NCBI GenBank assembly: GCA_008729055.1
Contig: SDUX01000005.1
Span: forward strand, 2,302,875 to 2,366,874
DNA: 64,000 nt
Origin: Pyropia haitanensis
Taxonomy: Eukaryota > Rhodophyta > Bangiophyceae > Bangiales > Bangiaceae
Direction: 5' to 3'
Positions 32,209 to 43,401 of the stretch are shown in pieces. The notes under the pieces were generated by a model, which did not search any database, was not told the origin of the DNA, and worked only from the letters and a program-made list of their open reading frames with translations. The position numbers and the translations under genes are program-made. How positions within the stretch are numbered: the stretch's first letter is position 1; every line of letters starts with the position of its first letter.

Positions 32209-33068
32209 TGTAAGGATATGCCCCTTAAATCCCCAAGACTGGAGCCTAGGGGATAAGGACTGGGGCCTCTCCTTCCCTGTCCTTCTCAGCCAACTCCTTC
32301 CAAGACGCATCAACTCCAAAGTAATCTGGGGCATGCCGCGGTGTCCGTCCGATAATCTACTACTAACGGACGGTCAGCACGGGAGCCGCGGATTGGCTAA
32401 CCGACACTACCCTGACTCATCTGCCGACGGGTACAGTCTCCAACGGATCAACGGACTAACGGACCAAAAGACGAGCCACATCTCTGACGCGTCAGCAAGC
32501 CGGAACAATCTCCCCGTGGACCAATGGGAGCGACAAGACTTGCTGACCCACGGGAGATATTCGACCCGAAGACTGGCGTCTGCTTACACGCCTCTGAGGC
32601 TTTTCGGGTCGAATGGCGCGTGGGGCCAGCCGCGCGGCGCTACGAGCGCCGCACACCGTCCCCCCCCGTTTGGGGCTTTCTGGTGGGGCGCCTTGGGGCG
32701 CACACGCCCACCCTTGCTTTGTTCTGAGAGCCCATGCTTTGTTTTGAGAGCTTTGGTGCCGTCCACCGGCACGACGGGCAACCGCATGCTTTGGGGCACC
32801 TTGGGTGCCCCCCTGGGGGTATATAATGCGTGAGTGTGGGCGCCACCGGGAGAGACCTCGGGGGGACAACCACAGACAGAGACAAAGACCTCCTGTACCT
32901 TCGACCCCCTCGACCCTCACCGACGTCACGCCCATCCTCTTCCCCACCCCCATCACCGTCATCCCACCCGTCACCTTCCCCGCGCCCGGCATCCTCATTG
33001 GCTTGCACGGGTTGCTGACACCGGCACCAGTACGTTGAGGGCTGCCCGTGTGTGGGTGGTGCCTCACA
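32209..33068 (+). repeat. gypsy 5' LTR
   Basis: 860 bp, TGTAAGGATATG...GCCTCACA. A TATATAA box at 32820-32826 is placed to start transcription in the 3' third of the LTR. Confidence 0.95.
32820..32826 (+). promoter_or_regulatory. LTR TATA box
   Basis: TATATAA in GGGGGTATATAATGCG. The same site recurs in the 3' LTR at 39325-39331. Likely core promoter of the genomic RNA. Confidence 0.7.
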
Positions 33069-33070
33069 TG

Positions 33071-33088
33071 TGGTAGCTTCAGATAGTT
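33071..33088 (+). promoter_or_regulatory. gypsy primer-binding site
   Basis: TGGTAGCTTCAGATAGTT begins 2 nt after the LTR with the TGG expected opposite a tRNA CCA end. The identical 18-mer follows the LTR-like end at 22831 (minus). The primer tRNA cannot be named from the sequence. Confidence 0.7.
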
Positions 33089-33301
33089 TGACTTCCTCTT
33101 GGCGGTGACGTTGCGATTCCGTCCTGGATTTGGCCCTCCCTGTGTTTGTGCACTCGTGCTGCCCCCTGTGTTCGGCGTGCCTCGGGCATTGTAATACGAA
33201 CGCAGCGGGTTCCACGAATCACACCGAAAGAACACTGCCCTGACACTGCCCTGGTGGCCCCTGTCACGGTTTTTTTCTTTTGGTCGACTGATTGTCGAAA
33301 C

Positions 33302-33943
33302 CCAGTGAGTGCCAAATCAGGTTCGGAATTTTCTTCCTCGGCGTTGGCGGACGCCCCGACTTCCTCGGCGGCGACGGCGCGCCCCCCGACGGCGCGCGGC
33401 ACCCCGGCGGCGCGCGGCACCGCGGCGGCGCGCGACACCGCGGCGGCACGTGGCACCCCGGCGGGCGCATCCACGTCATCCTCTGTGGCGGCGACGGCCG
33501 CATCGGCGGCGCCAGCCGCATCCAAGCCCCCCCTCTCGCGCAAGGGTAAGGGCCCGGCCACGTCAGGCCCGGCGGTCCCAGCCAACCGGCGCCTGCTGCT
33601 GCCCGCGCAGGATCCGGCCCGGCGCTACATCGCGCCGCCGGCCCCACGAATCGGCCACATCCGACCGACGACCGCGCGCGCAGCAGAGCAGCGAGAGCAG
33701 CGCCGGATCGCCAAGACCATCCCCAAGGGCAAATAAGTTTGCAAGCCGTGCGGTGTGCGTTGCAACAGCCTGACAGTGCTGCGCGACCATCGCTGGTCGC
33801 GGCGCCACCGCAATACGGTCAACCGTCCAGCGACCCGCCCTCGTTGCGACGTGTGCGATCGCGAATTTGAGACGGTCGAGCACTTCGAACGCCACCAGCG
33901 TGGCAAGGATCACCACCGCACGCTGGCGCGCCGCACCGACTGA
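33302..33943 (+). pseudogene. gypsy pre-gag accessory ORF with two C2H2-like zinc fingers
   Basis: Lies in the unusually long (about 1.2 kb) leader between PBS and gag. The frame encodes an Ala/Thr/Ser/Pro-rich N-terminus with four copies of an AARGTP-type hexapeptide (about 33390-33462), a basic segment, then a TAA at 33734-33736, and in the same frame two zinc-finger-like units: CKPCGVRCN...H...H (about 33740-33810) and CDVCDREFETVEHFERHQ (about 33847-33903), the latter like matrin/U1-type fingers. There is no in-frame ATG upstream, so a splice, a non-AUG start or decay must be assumed. Not part of standard gypsy gag; possibly captured from a host gene. Confidence 0.55.
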
Positions 33944-34307
33944 CACCTCGCAACACCCCCCAGGATCTGTGCAAGAGACGCGATTTTCCCCCTTTGATCC
34001 CCCCGCGTGGAAATCCGGCACGACCCGACTCGGGCCCGTGCGCGGCGGCCGGCGGGAAAATCCGATTGCGTGATTTGAGTCTTCGAATTCTGCTTCATCG
34101 CATCGCTTGTGACCCATCAAATAGTGTTGTCCATCTTTGGAAACGTGGTAGCCACGACGGCCACGCTTGTCCAGAGCTAGTGCAGCACTATTTTGCTTGG
34201 TCAAATTAACTTGCACATCTTGTAAGACTTGCCCCGTGCTCTGCCGGAGTAAGTCAAACCGGATCTGTTGGGTTAATTTGATTGTTGCGGACCTCACCCA
34301 GGACGCA

Positions 34308-35186
34308 ATGGACCCCCCGAATCCTGCGACTGTAAGCCCGATTAATCCGGGAACGGCCTCAACCGCACCCTCCGCGGAGTCATGGAATCAACTTACAGCG
34401 TTCGTCTCGCAGATGAGCGCCGAGCTCGAGGCTCATAAGGTTGAATTGGCGGACGCCAAGAAACAGCTGTCCGACGCCAAGGCTAAGGCCTCGAGTGGAG
34501 GCGCGACGACTGCGAGGCCGAATAAGCCCGCACTGTTCTCTGGCAAGCCCGGGACAATTGAAGCATGGTGCTCGCACATGGACTCATATGTGCGACTGAC
34601 TGACCCTGACGAAGCGTGTCGGATCGCCTGCACCTACCTGGACGGTGAAGCGTTCACCTGGTGGCATACCTACAGTCGGACGACGGCGGTCCCCGACTGG
34701 GCTACCTTTCGGGCTGCGCTCATCCGTCGCTTCAGCCCTCTGAACAAGACGCAGGCGGCGCGGGACAAGCTGCACTCATGGCGCCAAATCAAGGACGTCG
34801 GGACGTTCAACAGGACTTTCCTGAGCGTCCTCTTGGACATCCCGGACATCACCGAAGCGGAAAAGATCGACCGCTATAGCCGAGGCCTGAAGCGCGACAT
34901 CTGGCAGGCACTGTGCCTCAAGACGTACACCGATCTTGAATCACTGATGACGGACGCCCTGCGCGTGGAAGCGGCCAAGGCTGGAGTGTCCCGTATCACC
35001 AGCAATGTTAACAGCACTTCTGGCAAGCCACCGACGATGGGCGTTGTCCCGATGGACATTTCCAGCATCAAGATTGAAAAGCTGACGCCAGACGAACGCC
35101 AGCGCTGCATGCGCGAGGGTCTCTGCCTTCGCTGTCGCGAGAAAGGACACATGGCTAAGGACTGCCCAAAAGGCCAGCGGAACTGA
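34308..35186 (+). CDS. gypsy gag
   Basis: 292 codons from ATG 34308 ([10 protein letters not shown]). Coiled-coil-like segment, then the retrotransposon gag core ([41 protein letters not shown]), and a C-terminal CCHC knuckle [14 protein letters not shown]. Forms the particle and binds RNA. Ends TGA 35184-35186; pol continues in the -1 frame. Confidence 0.93.
   Translation: MDPPNPATVSPINPGTASTAPSAESWNQLTAFVSQMSAELEAHKVELADAKKQLSDAKAKASSGGATTARPNKPALFSGKPGTIEAWCSHMDSYVRLTDPDEACRIACTYLDGEAFTWWHTYSRTTAVPDWATFRAALIRRFSPLNKTQAARDKLHSWRQIKDVGTFNRTFLSVLLDIPDITEAEKIDRYSRGLKRDIWQALCLKTYTDLESLMTDALRVEAAKAGVSRITSNVNSTSGKPPTMGVVPMDISSIKIEKLTPDERQRCMREGLCLRCREKGHMAKDCPKGQRN
35165..35171 (+). promoter_or_regulatory. 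candidate -1 ribosomal frameshift site between gag and pol
   Basis: C_CCA_AAA in the gag frame (TGC CCA AAA GGC) fits the X_XXY_YYZ slippery consensus. It lies 13 nt before the gag stop, and a -1 shift enters exactly the pol frame, which stays open from 35171 to 38701. Confidence 0.6.
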
Positions 35187-38100
35187 AGCAGCAACAATCC
35201 TCAACATCTGTGAAAGACGCTCCTTCGGTTCCTGAAAATATGTCGTCACCATTTGAAGGCCCGCGACTCGGGCTTCTGCTTTCTACTGCTTCTGTCAATG
35301 GAAAAGTTGTTAAGGTGCTGTTCGACGACGGATCTCCCATCAACGTCGTCTCAAGGCGCCTCGTTACCTCCTTGCATGTGAAAACGAAAGGAACGGACTT
35401 CGCGGCAAGCATGCCCGATGGCCGCTCCCATGTCCTTGCTGAAACCGTTGACCCTCTTGAGATTCACATCGGACCGTACCAAGAGCGACTTCGGTTTGCT
35501 GTTTGTGAATTGAGCGCGTACGACCTCATCCTGGGAAAGAAGTGGCGCGATGACAAGGACGCCAAAATCAACAACAAGAAAAACAAGATCTCCTTCAAGT
35601 TCAACCACAAGAACATTTCTATCACTGCCTCCCTCAAGAAGCCCGAAGCTCTGATCAGTCGGCAACGCCTTGCTCGGGACCTCGTTCAAAGGTGCCCTGT
35701 TTTTGCCATCTACCTGCAGTCGGAAGATCCCTCTAGCACCTTCGACATTAACGCCATTACGATGGGACAAGGCGAAGACAAGAAAGAAGTTCAAGAGATT
35801 CTCAAAGAGTACGCTGACGTCTTCCCAGACGAGCTCCCCGACGGACTCCCTCCTGAGCGCAGTCACAAATTTAGCATCAAGCTGACCGATGACGCCCAAC
35901 CGCGTCGTAGCGGAATTTACCGACTAGCCGAATGGGAGCTCGAAGAACTCAAGACTCAACTGGCCGGCCTCATAAGGAAGGGATTCATCCAACCAAGCAC
36001 CTCACCGTGGGGCTCTTCCGTCCTCTTTGCGGCGAAGAAGGACGGTGGCTGGCGAATGTGCATCGACTACAGGGCCCTGAACAAGGCTACTATCAAGAAC
36101 GCGTACCCACTACCACGCATCGACGACATCTTTGACCAACTGCGAAAGGCCAAGTACTTTACAAAGATCGACCTCCGCTCTGGCTATCACCAGATTCGCC
36201 TTGACCCAGAAACAATACCTTTGACGGCGTTTCGAACCAAGTACGGATTCTATGAGTTCACCGTCGTACCCTTTGGTCTGACAAATGCACCCGCGGTCTT
36301 CATGAACCTAATGAACGATGTCTTCCGACCCTATCTGTACGACTTCATCTGTGTCTACCTCGACGACATCCTAGTCTACAGCGAAACTTACGACGATCAC
36401 CTCAAGCACCTACGATTAGCACTCGAGAAGTTACGAGAACACAAGCTCTACGCCAAGCTGAGCAAGTGCCAGTTCGCTCGAACTACTGTGGACTACCTTG
36501 GCCACGTCATCTCCGAGAAAGGCTTCTCTATGGAAGACTACAAGGTCCAAGCCATCCGTACGTGGGCAACACCGAGGAGCAAAAAGGATGTACAATCTTT
36601 CCTCGGTATGGTCAACTTCTATCGAAGATTCATCAAGGGAATGGCTGCCGTAGCTACGCCGCTAACGAGGCTGACTGGGAATGTCGACTTCGAGTGGACA
36701 CCCGACGCCCAGAAAGCCTTTGAGCAGCTGCAGGACCTAACGACAAGCGCACCGGTGCTAAGGCCTTTCGACAAGAGATACCCAATCTACGTGTCTACAG
36801 ATGCCAGCGGGTATGCTGTGGGCGCAGTCCTTGAGCAAGATGATGGACGCGGACGGCGTCCAGTGGCGTACTTCTCGTTAACCCTCAACATCCACGAGCA
36901 GCGCTACAGCATTCGTGAAAGAGAACTGCTTGCAGTCGTACAAGCTATCCGGCATTGGCGCTGCTACCTCTACGGAAGACCCTTTGAGGTCCACACCGAC
37001 CATGAGTCCCTGAGATACCTAAGCACCCAAGAGAAGCTGAACGATCGCCAAGTCAAGTGGCTGGAGTTTCTGGACCAGTTCCAGTTCAAGATTGTCCCAA
37101 TCAAGGGCACTTCGAACCCCGTGGCTGATGCCCTTTCCAGGCAGCCACAAGATGCTCCCGACAAGCACGCCCCCAATCAAGACCTTCTTAGTCGCGTGCT
37201 GACCAAGACCATTGAAGAACTCCCCAAGAAAACTGAAATCAACAACCTCATGACCATCAACCAAAGTGATCAAGACCTTGCCACCTTAAGACAAGAGTAC
37301 GACGCGGACCCCGAGTTTGCCGACCTAGTCAAAGACCCGGTATCTCCCTACCGGCTACACATGAGGTTGTTGAAACGAGGTGACCGTACGTGTATCCCCG
37401 TCGGTACTCTACGCCAAAGACTACTCCACGACTACCATGATGTCCCGTGCCAAGGGCACATGGGAGTCAAGAAAACAACCAAGGTTATCTCTTCCAAGTA
37501 CTACTGGAAGACAATGCGGAAAGACATCCAAAGATACGTACAAACATGTGATTTGTGCCAGCGGAACAAGGCTAGCACCCATTCACCTCTGGGTCACCTC
37601 AAACCCTTGGACCCCCCGAGCCAACGATGGGCAAGTGTCTCCATGGACTTTATCACGCCTCTTCCTCTGACTCCAAGAGGCCACAACGGGATTTACGTCG
37701 TTGTCGACCGCCTCTCCAAGATGATTCGCCTCGCCCCTATGAAGCCAGACTGTACGGCGCCAGTCGCAGCTCAGCTCTACCATGATCACGTCTATCGACA
37801 CCACGGACTCCCAGCTGATGTTGTCTGCGACAGGGACCGCATTTTCTTCTCCAACTTCTGGCAGTCGCTCACGGAGATTCTCAAGGTCAAGATCAAGGCC
37901 TCTTCAGCGTACCACCCGCAAACCGACGGACAAACTGAGATCATGAACAAGAAGATCGAAGAAATCCTGCGAAACTTTGTCAACCATCACCAAGGCGATT
38001 GGGACCTCTTTCTGGTTGCTGCCGAAGTAGCCTACAACCGGTCGCCAAATGCTGTTACAACGTACTCCCCTTTCTTCCTGAACTACGGATTCGAACCTAA

Positions 38101-38701
38101 GACGGTACCAATGGACATCCTCAAAAACTCAGAGTCAAGCATGCCTGCAGTGTCTGACTGGCTAAGCGGTCTCCAACATGCTCAAGAGACTGCCATCTCA
38201 GCCATCAAGAGTGCAAATGAGGCGCGCTCGGCGTACGCAAATCGCCATCGCCGACCTTGCAAGATCGCCGTGGACGATCTGGTGCTACTAAGTACCAAAC
38301 ACCTTATGCCAGATGCTTTCCAAGGCGCTCGCAAGCTGATGCCCAAGTACTCAGGACCGTACCGCGTCACTGAGAGTATCAACGATGTGACGTTCCGCCT
38401 GGATCTTCCCCAAGCGGTGCTCGATCGCAAGGTTCACAACGCCTTTCATGCGAGCTTGCTGAAGCCGTACCGCGCTGATCCTTATGGCCGACTTCCTCCC
38501 GTTCCGCCTCCGGTGGCATTTCCGGACGGTTCTGTCGAGTACGAAGTCGACTCCATCATAAGGTCACGAAAGCGCCGTGGACGACTACAGTACCTGGTCA
38601 AGTGGAAAGGCTGTGACGTCAGCGAGAACTCCTGGCTGACCAAGCAAGACCTTGCGAACGCACCTGAGGTGTTGGACGCTTTCCTGCGCCGCGCGTCCTA
38701 A
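35171..38701 (+). CDS. gypsy pol polyprotein with chromodomain
   Basis: No internal stop. Domains in order: aspartic protease ([14 protein letters not shown], near 35310), reverse transcriptase ([24 protein letters not shown] at 36356-36367), RNase H ([28 protein letters not shown]), integrase zinc site (H...H, CDLCQRN near 37550) and catalytic core ([32 protein letters not shown]), and a C-terminal chromodomain ([11 protein letters not shown]...[16 protein letters not shown], near 38540-38640). This is the chromovirus architecture; the chromodomain normally directs integration to marked chromatin. Probably expressed as a gag-pol fusion through the frameshift site. Confidence 0.97.
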   Translation, partial: RPAELKQQQSSTSVKDAPSVPENMSSPFEGPRLGLLLSTASVNGKVVKVLFDDGSPINVVSRRLVTSLHVKTKGTDFAASMPDGRSHVLAETVDPLEIHIGPYQERLRFAVCELSAYDLILGKKWRDDKDAKINNKKNKISFKFNHKNISITASLKKPEALISRQRLARDLVQRCPVFAIYLQSEDPSSTFDINAITMGQGEDKKEVQEILKEYADVFPDELPDGLPPERSHKFSIKLTDDAQPRRSGIYRLAEWELEELKTQLAGLIRKGFIQPSTSPWGSSVLFAAKKDGGWRMCIDYRALNKATIKNAYPLPRIDDIFDQLRKAKYFTKIDLRSGYHQIRLDPETIPLTAFRTKYGFYEFTVVPFGLTNAPAVFMNLMNDVFRPYLYDFICVYLDDILVYSETYDDHLKHLRLALEKLREHKLYAKLSKCQFARTTVDYLGHVISEKGFSMEDYKVQAIRTWATPRSKKDVQSFLGMVNFYRRFIKGMAAVATPLTRLTGNVDFEWTPDAQKAFEQLQDLTTSAPVLRPFDKRYPIYVSTDASGYAVGAVLEQDDGRGRRPVAYFSLTLNIHEQRYSIRERELLAVVQAIRHWRCYLYGRPFEVHTDHESLRYLSTQEKLNDRQVKWLEFLDQFQFKIVPIKGTSNPVADALSRQPQDAPDKHAPNQDLLSRVLTKTIEELPKKTEINNLMTINQSDQDLATLRQEYDADPEFADLVKDPVSPYRLHMRLLKRGDRTCIPVGTLRQRLLHDYHDVPCQGHMGVKKTTKVISSKYYWKTMRKDIQRYVQTCDLCQRNKASTHSPLGHLKPLDPPSQRWASVSMDFITPLPLTPRGHNGIYVVVDRLSKMIRLAPMKPDCTAPVAAQLYHDHVYRHHGLPADVVCDRDRIFFSNFWQSLTEILKVKIKASSAYHPQTDGQTEIMNKKIEEILRNFVNHHQGDWDLFLVAAEVAYNRSPNAVTTYSPFFLNYGFEPKTVPMDILKNSESSMPAVSDWLSGLQHAQETAISAIKSANEARSAYANRHRRPCKIAVDDLVLLSTKHLMPDAFQGARKLMPKYSGPYRVTESINDVTFRLDLPQAVLDRKVHNAFHASLLKPYRADPYGRLPPVPPPVAFPDGSVEYEVDSIIRSRKRRGRLQYLVKWKGCDVSENSWLTKQDLANAPEVLDAFLRRAS

Positions 38702-38712
38702 GGGGGGGGAGG
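38701..38712 (+). promoter_or_regulatory. gypsy polypurine tract
   Basis: AAGGGGGGGAGG directly before the 3' LTR; primer site for plus-strand synthesis. Confidence 0.85.
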
Positions 38713-39573
38713 TGTAAGGATATGCCCCTTAAATCCCCAAGACTGGAGCCTAGGGGATAAGGACTGGGGCCTCTCCTTCCCTGTCCTTCTCAGCCAACTC
38801 CTTCCAAGACGCATCAACTCCAAAGTAATCTGGGGCATGCCGCGGTGTCCGTCCGATAATCTACTACTAACGGACGGTCAGCACGGGAGCCGCGGATTGG
38901 CTAACCGACACTACCCTGACTCATCTGCCGACGGGTACAGTCTCCAACGGATCAACGGACTAACGGACCAAAAGACGAGCCACATCTCTGACGCGTCAGC
39001 AAGCCGGAACAATCTCCCCGTGGACCAATGGGAGCGACAAGACTTGCTGACCCACGGGAGATATTCGACCCGAAGACTGGCGTCTGCTTACACGCCTCTG
39101 AGGCTTTTCGGGTCGAATGGCGCGTGGGGCCAGCCGCGCGGCGCTACGAGCGCCGCACACCGTCCCCCCCCCGTTTGGGGCTTTCTGGTGGGGCGCCTTG
39201 GGGCGCACACGCCCACCCTTGCTTTGTTCTGAGAGCCCATGCTTTGTTTTGAGAGCTTTGGTGCCGTCCACCGGCACGACGGGCAACCGCATGCTTTGGG
39301 GCACCTTGGGTGCCCCCCTGGGGGTATATAATGCGTGAGTGTGGGCGCCACCGGGAGAGACCTCGGGGGGACAACCACAGACAGAGACAAAGACCTCCTG
39401 TACCTTCGACCCCCTCGACCCTCACCGACGTCACGCCCATCCTCTTCCCCACCCCCATCACCGTCATCCCACCCGTCACCTTCCCCGCGCCCGGCATCCT
39501 CATTGGCTTGCACGGGTTGCTGACACCGGCACCAGTACGTTGAGGGCTGCCCGTGTGTGGGTGGTGCCTCACA
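38713..39573 (+). repeat. gypsy 3' LTR
   Basis: 861 bp; by eye differs from the 5' LTR only by one extra C in the run at 39164-39172. Followed by the CTGGC duplication. Confidence 0.95.
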
Positions 39574-39578
39574 CTGGC
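39574..39578. repeat. target-site duplication, right copy
   Basis: CTGGC; pairs with 32204-32208. Confidence 0.9.
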
Positions 39579-41425
39579 GTTGAAAGAGTGGGGGGGTGGG
39601 GGAGCGAGCGGCACCGCCACCGGCCGTCCGCCCTCACAAGGGCGGGCCCACTTGCACCCCGGCACCCACTGATGGGCACGCGACGTCAGCCGGCGGGGAG
39701 GGCAGAGAAGATAGGGGAGGGGGCGTGGCTGATCCGCGCCCGCGACGGAGGGGGGGGGACCGGCGGGGCACCCGCGCCAGCACCCGCGCCTGCGCCCGCC
39801 AGGGCAGGATGCACGGCGGCGTCGTCCGTTGAGGCGCCCAACGACCGCGTCGCGGCGATGCCCGCGCACAAGCGCTCGCGTCGGGGCAAGGCCCCGGTGT
39901 CAGCGCCGGCGGCGCCGGCGCCCAGAGCCGGGGCAGTGCTGCCCGAGCGGAAAGGACTTCTCCCCCCCCTCCCCCCCCTGGCCTTTCACGCTAGCCACGT
40001 GGGGGCCGCGGGGTTGGGGGACGTCCCCGCATGGGCGCGGTCCTACTGGCCGGCTTCGCGCCCGGCGCTTAGCGGCTGCGGGGGGACCACGATGACGCCG
40101 AATGGAAAGTAGCCGTTTGGGGCGCCCCTGTCCCTGGGAAGGGTCGAGGGAGGGGAGTGGTTAGGGGAGGGGCGCGGGGCGCCCCTGGGGGCATTCATGG
40201 GGTTGCGATCGCGAGCCCACTGTTGAAACCGGCTGCAGCGGCCGCCGCCGCCACTACTACTGCCGCGTTGGCAACGCGCCCCCCCGCCGCAGCCGGTGCG
40301 GCGTCGGCGCGGCGGCGGAGGAGGCGGCGGGGGCGGCAGCGGTGTCACCGGTCGCTGCCGGCCCCGCGCCACCGCTGCGTGACAATGAGGAGCTTTCTAT
40401 GTCGGCGGTTGGCGCGGAAGGGGAATCGCGGTGGTCCCCACGGCGCCGCCGTTCAATATTGGAAGTGTGGCGAAGGGAGGCGCCCGCGCCCCGCCCCCCG
40501 GGGCCGCGCCAGAGTTTCCGACAGTAGAGCTGTTTTGGGCGCCGGTCCCCGCACCGGGGCTGTCTTTCACGTGAGTAGAAGCCGTGGCGGATTGGATTGC
40601 GGCGGCGGCGGTGGCGTCGGCCGCGCCGGTCGCCGCAGGCGCCCGCCCGTCGTCCTCCGGCGGGGGGCGCGCCCCCGTTTTCACCACCGCAGCGGAGCCA
40701 CGACCAACTTTTGCGGCGGGCACACCGCATATCCACTCCCTCCCGCAATCCTCCGACCGCACTCCCAGGTTGGGTCCGTTTTAGTCAGGTTGGTCAGATT
40801 GGGGGCCAGGTTGGGCAATTCACACTGCGGGCGTCTCGCAGAATCTCACAAATAAGGTGGTCATAAAAATCGCTTGGTGAACGCCCCACCTCTCCACCGG
40901 CACCCCACCAACAGCATAAATGTGATGGCCTGCGGCAATGCCCAACGGCACGAGACTCTTGCCTTTTCTTGGGCTTGCCGCCTTGATCCGATGTTGCCCG
41001 CCCTTGCCCCTCCCGCCAGCCGGGGTGGGAGGGCCGACCCCGCCCTGGTGCCGCACCCACTCTTGTTTCGTTCCTGCACGCGCCAACATGGCCACGAGCC
41101 GTATTTCGCGCTGGGTACCATTGCTGCACCGCAGCGCTTGTTCCCGCGCGTTGACGGTGGCGGACGCATGTCGCGGCCTCGCCGGCAATAACACCTCACG
41201 CCCGCGCCAACCGAGCCCCCCCCTCCCCTTCACACCCCTCCCATTCGGCGCCGGACCGGGCGTAGCCGCCAGGCCCCCCCGCTCGTCACCGGAGCGGACG
41301 AAGCCGACCGGCCTGACTCCTTCCTCCCGCCCGCCCCCCACTCCCTCGGGCCTGTCCGCAACGCCATCGGAAACGCCTCCCCCCCCCCCCGCCCTTTTGT
41401 ACACCACACCGGCACACTGCCGTCG
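39579..41425. other. GC-rich sequence between gypsy and Pif1-like gene
   Basis: No assignable gene. A plus-strand frame reaching TAG at 40110-40112 includes a basic patch AHKRSRRGKAP and Ala/Pro-rich sequence, which is weak. The section near 40760-41000 is less GC-rich. No terminal repeats found. Confidence 0.35.
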
Positions 41426-43401
41426 ATGGACACGGCTTCCGTGTACCTCGCGGCGCGCCACCCCGACGCTGCCGAAGCGGCAGCCGTCTTCCTGATTGCT
41501 GGGCGAGGAGTGGTGGACGCCCACGGCTTGCGGCGGCATCTACTGAACCCACAGGCTTTGTTTGTGCGCCTCTTCACGGCGGAGCCACGGGCGCGCCGAT
41601 GGGCGCAGGGCTTGGGCCCACTCAAGGCCGAGCTGTCACCCGCTCCCCCCCCCGCACCTCTGCCCCCCACCGCACCGTCCATGGTGCGAGCCTTCTTCTC
41701 TGGCGGTGATCGCCTGGTGGACCTCGACGATGCCGCCAGCACTTGCGACTTCTTTCGGGACCTACACAAGGACCAGTCGTTGGTGGGGGTCAGAGCGTGC
41801 CCCTCTTGGCGAGAGCCCCACCTAACAGCCCGCCGCCACCTCAAGCGGCGAATGGAAGGAGGCACCAGCGTCGCTGTCGATGGGGTGCCCTGGCATGAGA
41901 GACCCCGTAGATGTGTGCCCCTGTCCGGTGTGCTTCCTGCGGCTCCTCGGCGCCGCCTGGCTTGGACACGGCGTGGGTGTACCGGCGATTTGCGCACGGT
42001 TATCACGCCTGTGGCAACTCTGCCTGCCCGTGTCGTTTTGTCTCGGGACCTCTCCGGGGACACGCTGCGTGTGTGCCAGCTGGTGTGCGCCGGCACGTCT
42101 GTCTTTTTGACGGGCCCTCCCGGAGCGGGCAAGAGCCACTTGTTGCGCCAGGCCATCAACGCCCTGCGGGCGTCAGGCGTGACGCTGGCGGCGTGTGCTA
42201 GCAGCAGTGTGGCGGCTGTGATTCTGGGAAGCGTCACTGCTCACTCGTGGGCGGGTTTCATCCACGGTGACGCGGACCTCGTCATCTCAGCGGAGCAGAT
42301 GGTGCAACACGTCATCCCGGCCGCCGCCAAGAGCCGCATGCGGGCCGCGATGGTGCTGATGGTGGATGAGATCGGCACCTTGTCCGCGGCGTTTGTCCAC
42401 CGCCTAGACCTTGTCCTGCGTGAGGTGCGGCAGTCGGCGCGTCCCTTTGGCGGTCTGGTCATCCTTTTTTCTGGAAACTTTCTTCAGCTCCCCCCCCCCG
42501 TGGCTCCTATGACTTTTCCTCCCCTTCGTGGGGCAAGGTCTTTGGCAACAAAGCCGTGCAGCTGGCCTCCAACTGGCGGCACGGAGGCGACCCTGTCTTT
42601 CCTGCGCTGCTGTCGCGCCTCCGGGTGGGGGCCCACACGGCCAAGGACCTAGAGCTGCTGCACTCCCGCAATGTTGATGAGGCCCCGTCAACCGCGGTGT
42701 GGTTGACAACCCACACCATGTTGGCGGACGCCAAGAATCGAGAGGAGCTGGACAAGTTGCCGGGGCCCGACGTCATCTGTGTTGCCACGGATGTTGCTGT
42801 TGCGCAGTACCTGTCAGCGGAGCAAGCCACCACCTTGCTCAACGAGTGCCTCAAGGTACGTGATTGTATGGCATTGCGAGTTGGGGCCATGGTCATCGTG
42901 CCATCATCGTCTTTGTCGGACCGAGGCGTACCGTCGGGCACGAGGGGCGTGGTGAAGATGTTTTGCGCTGTTGGCTGTGGGCCGTTTCCTGTTGTGCGTT
43001 TCTTTCTGCCGTCCGGGCGCCACCATACCATGCTTGTGGCTCCTGTCACAAGCAAGGTTGTCGCGCTGGATGGGCATTCCACGGCGGCAACCAGGACTCA
43101 ACTGCCCCTTGTGCTGGGATGGGCGTGCACGGTGCACCGGGCTCAGGCATGGACTCTGCCAGACGTGGCAGTGGACCTGAAAGATGCTTTCTCTGCGTCC
43201 ATTAATTTCCGCCAACGTCCGCATACGCTGGAAGATGACCTCGTCCCGATTGCCCGTGGAAGACATGCTTGGAAAGACTGGCATCTTGGCCAACATGCCG
43301 CAGCAGCCCGACACCGCCGGGCACGACGACGCCAGAAAGAGAGCCCCCATAAACAGCTGGGGCAGGTTGACGTGCTCAGCGCTGCATTGGATGAAGGTTG
43401 A
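41426..43401 (+). pseudogene. Pif1-like superfamily 1B DNA helicase, frameshifted
   Basis: Walker A GPPGAGKS (42113-42136), SSSVAAVILGSVTAHSWAG, Walker B MVLMVDEIGTLSAAF (about 42352-42396), then GNFLQLPP. After the ten-C run at 42490-42499 the frame must shift by one to continue as SYDFSSPSWGKVFGNKAVQL and NWRHGGDPVFPALLSRLRVG. Late motif VLGWACTVHRAQAWTL is near 43114-43160. The expected last motif (typically AYVALSR) is absent, so the 3' end is damaged or has been replaced. No Helitron Rep domain is visible. Pif1-like helicases of this kind are often carried by mobile elements. Its 3' third overlaps the opposite-strand gene. Confidence 0.8.

Larger units (their letters stand above)
32209..39573 (+). 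mobile_element. Ty3/gypsy chromovirus LTR retrotransposon, complete
   Basis: LTRs 32209-33068 and 38713-39573, PBS 33071-33088, a pre-gag zinc-finger ORF, gag, pol (protease-RT-RNase H-integrase-chromodomain), purine tract 38701-38712 and a 5-bp target duplication. The two LTRs appear identical by eye except for one C in a C run, so the insertion is recent. Confidence 0.97.

Noticed and set aside
33755..33943. Separate small host zinc-finger gene
   Set aside because: It lies inside the gypsy element between PBS and gag and shares the frame of the preceding ORF, so it is treated as part of the element.
41426..43401. Helitron
   Set aside because: The helicase is Pif1-like, but no RepHel HUH (Rep) motif, 5' TC or 3' CTRR hairpin end was seen.
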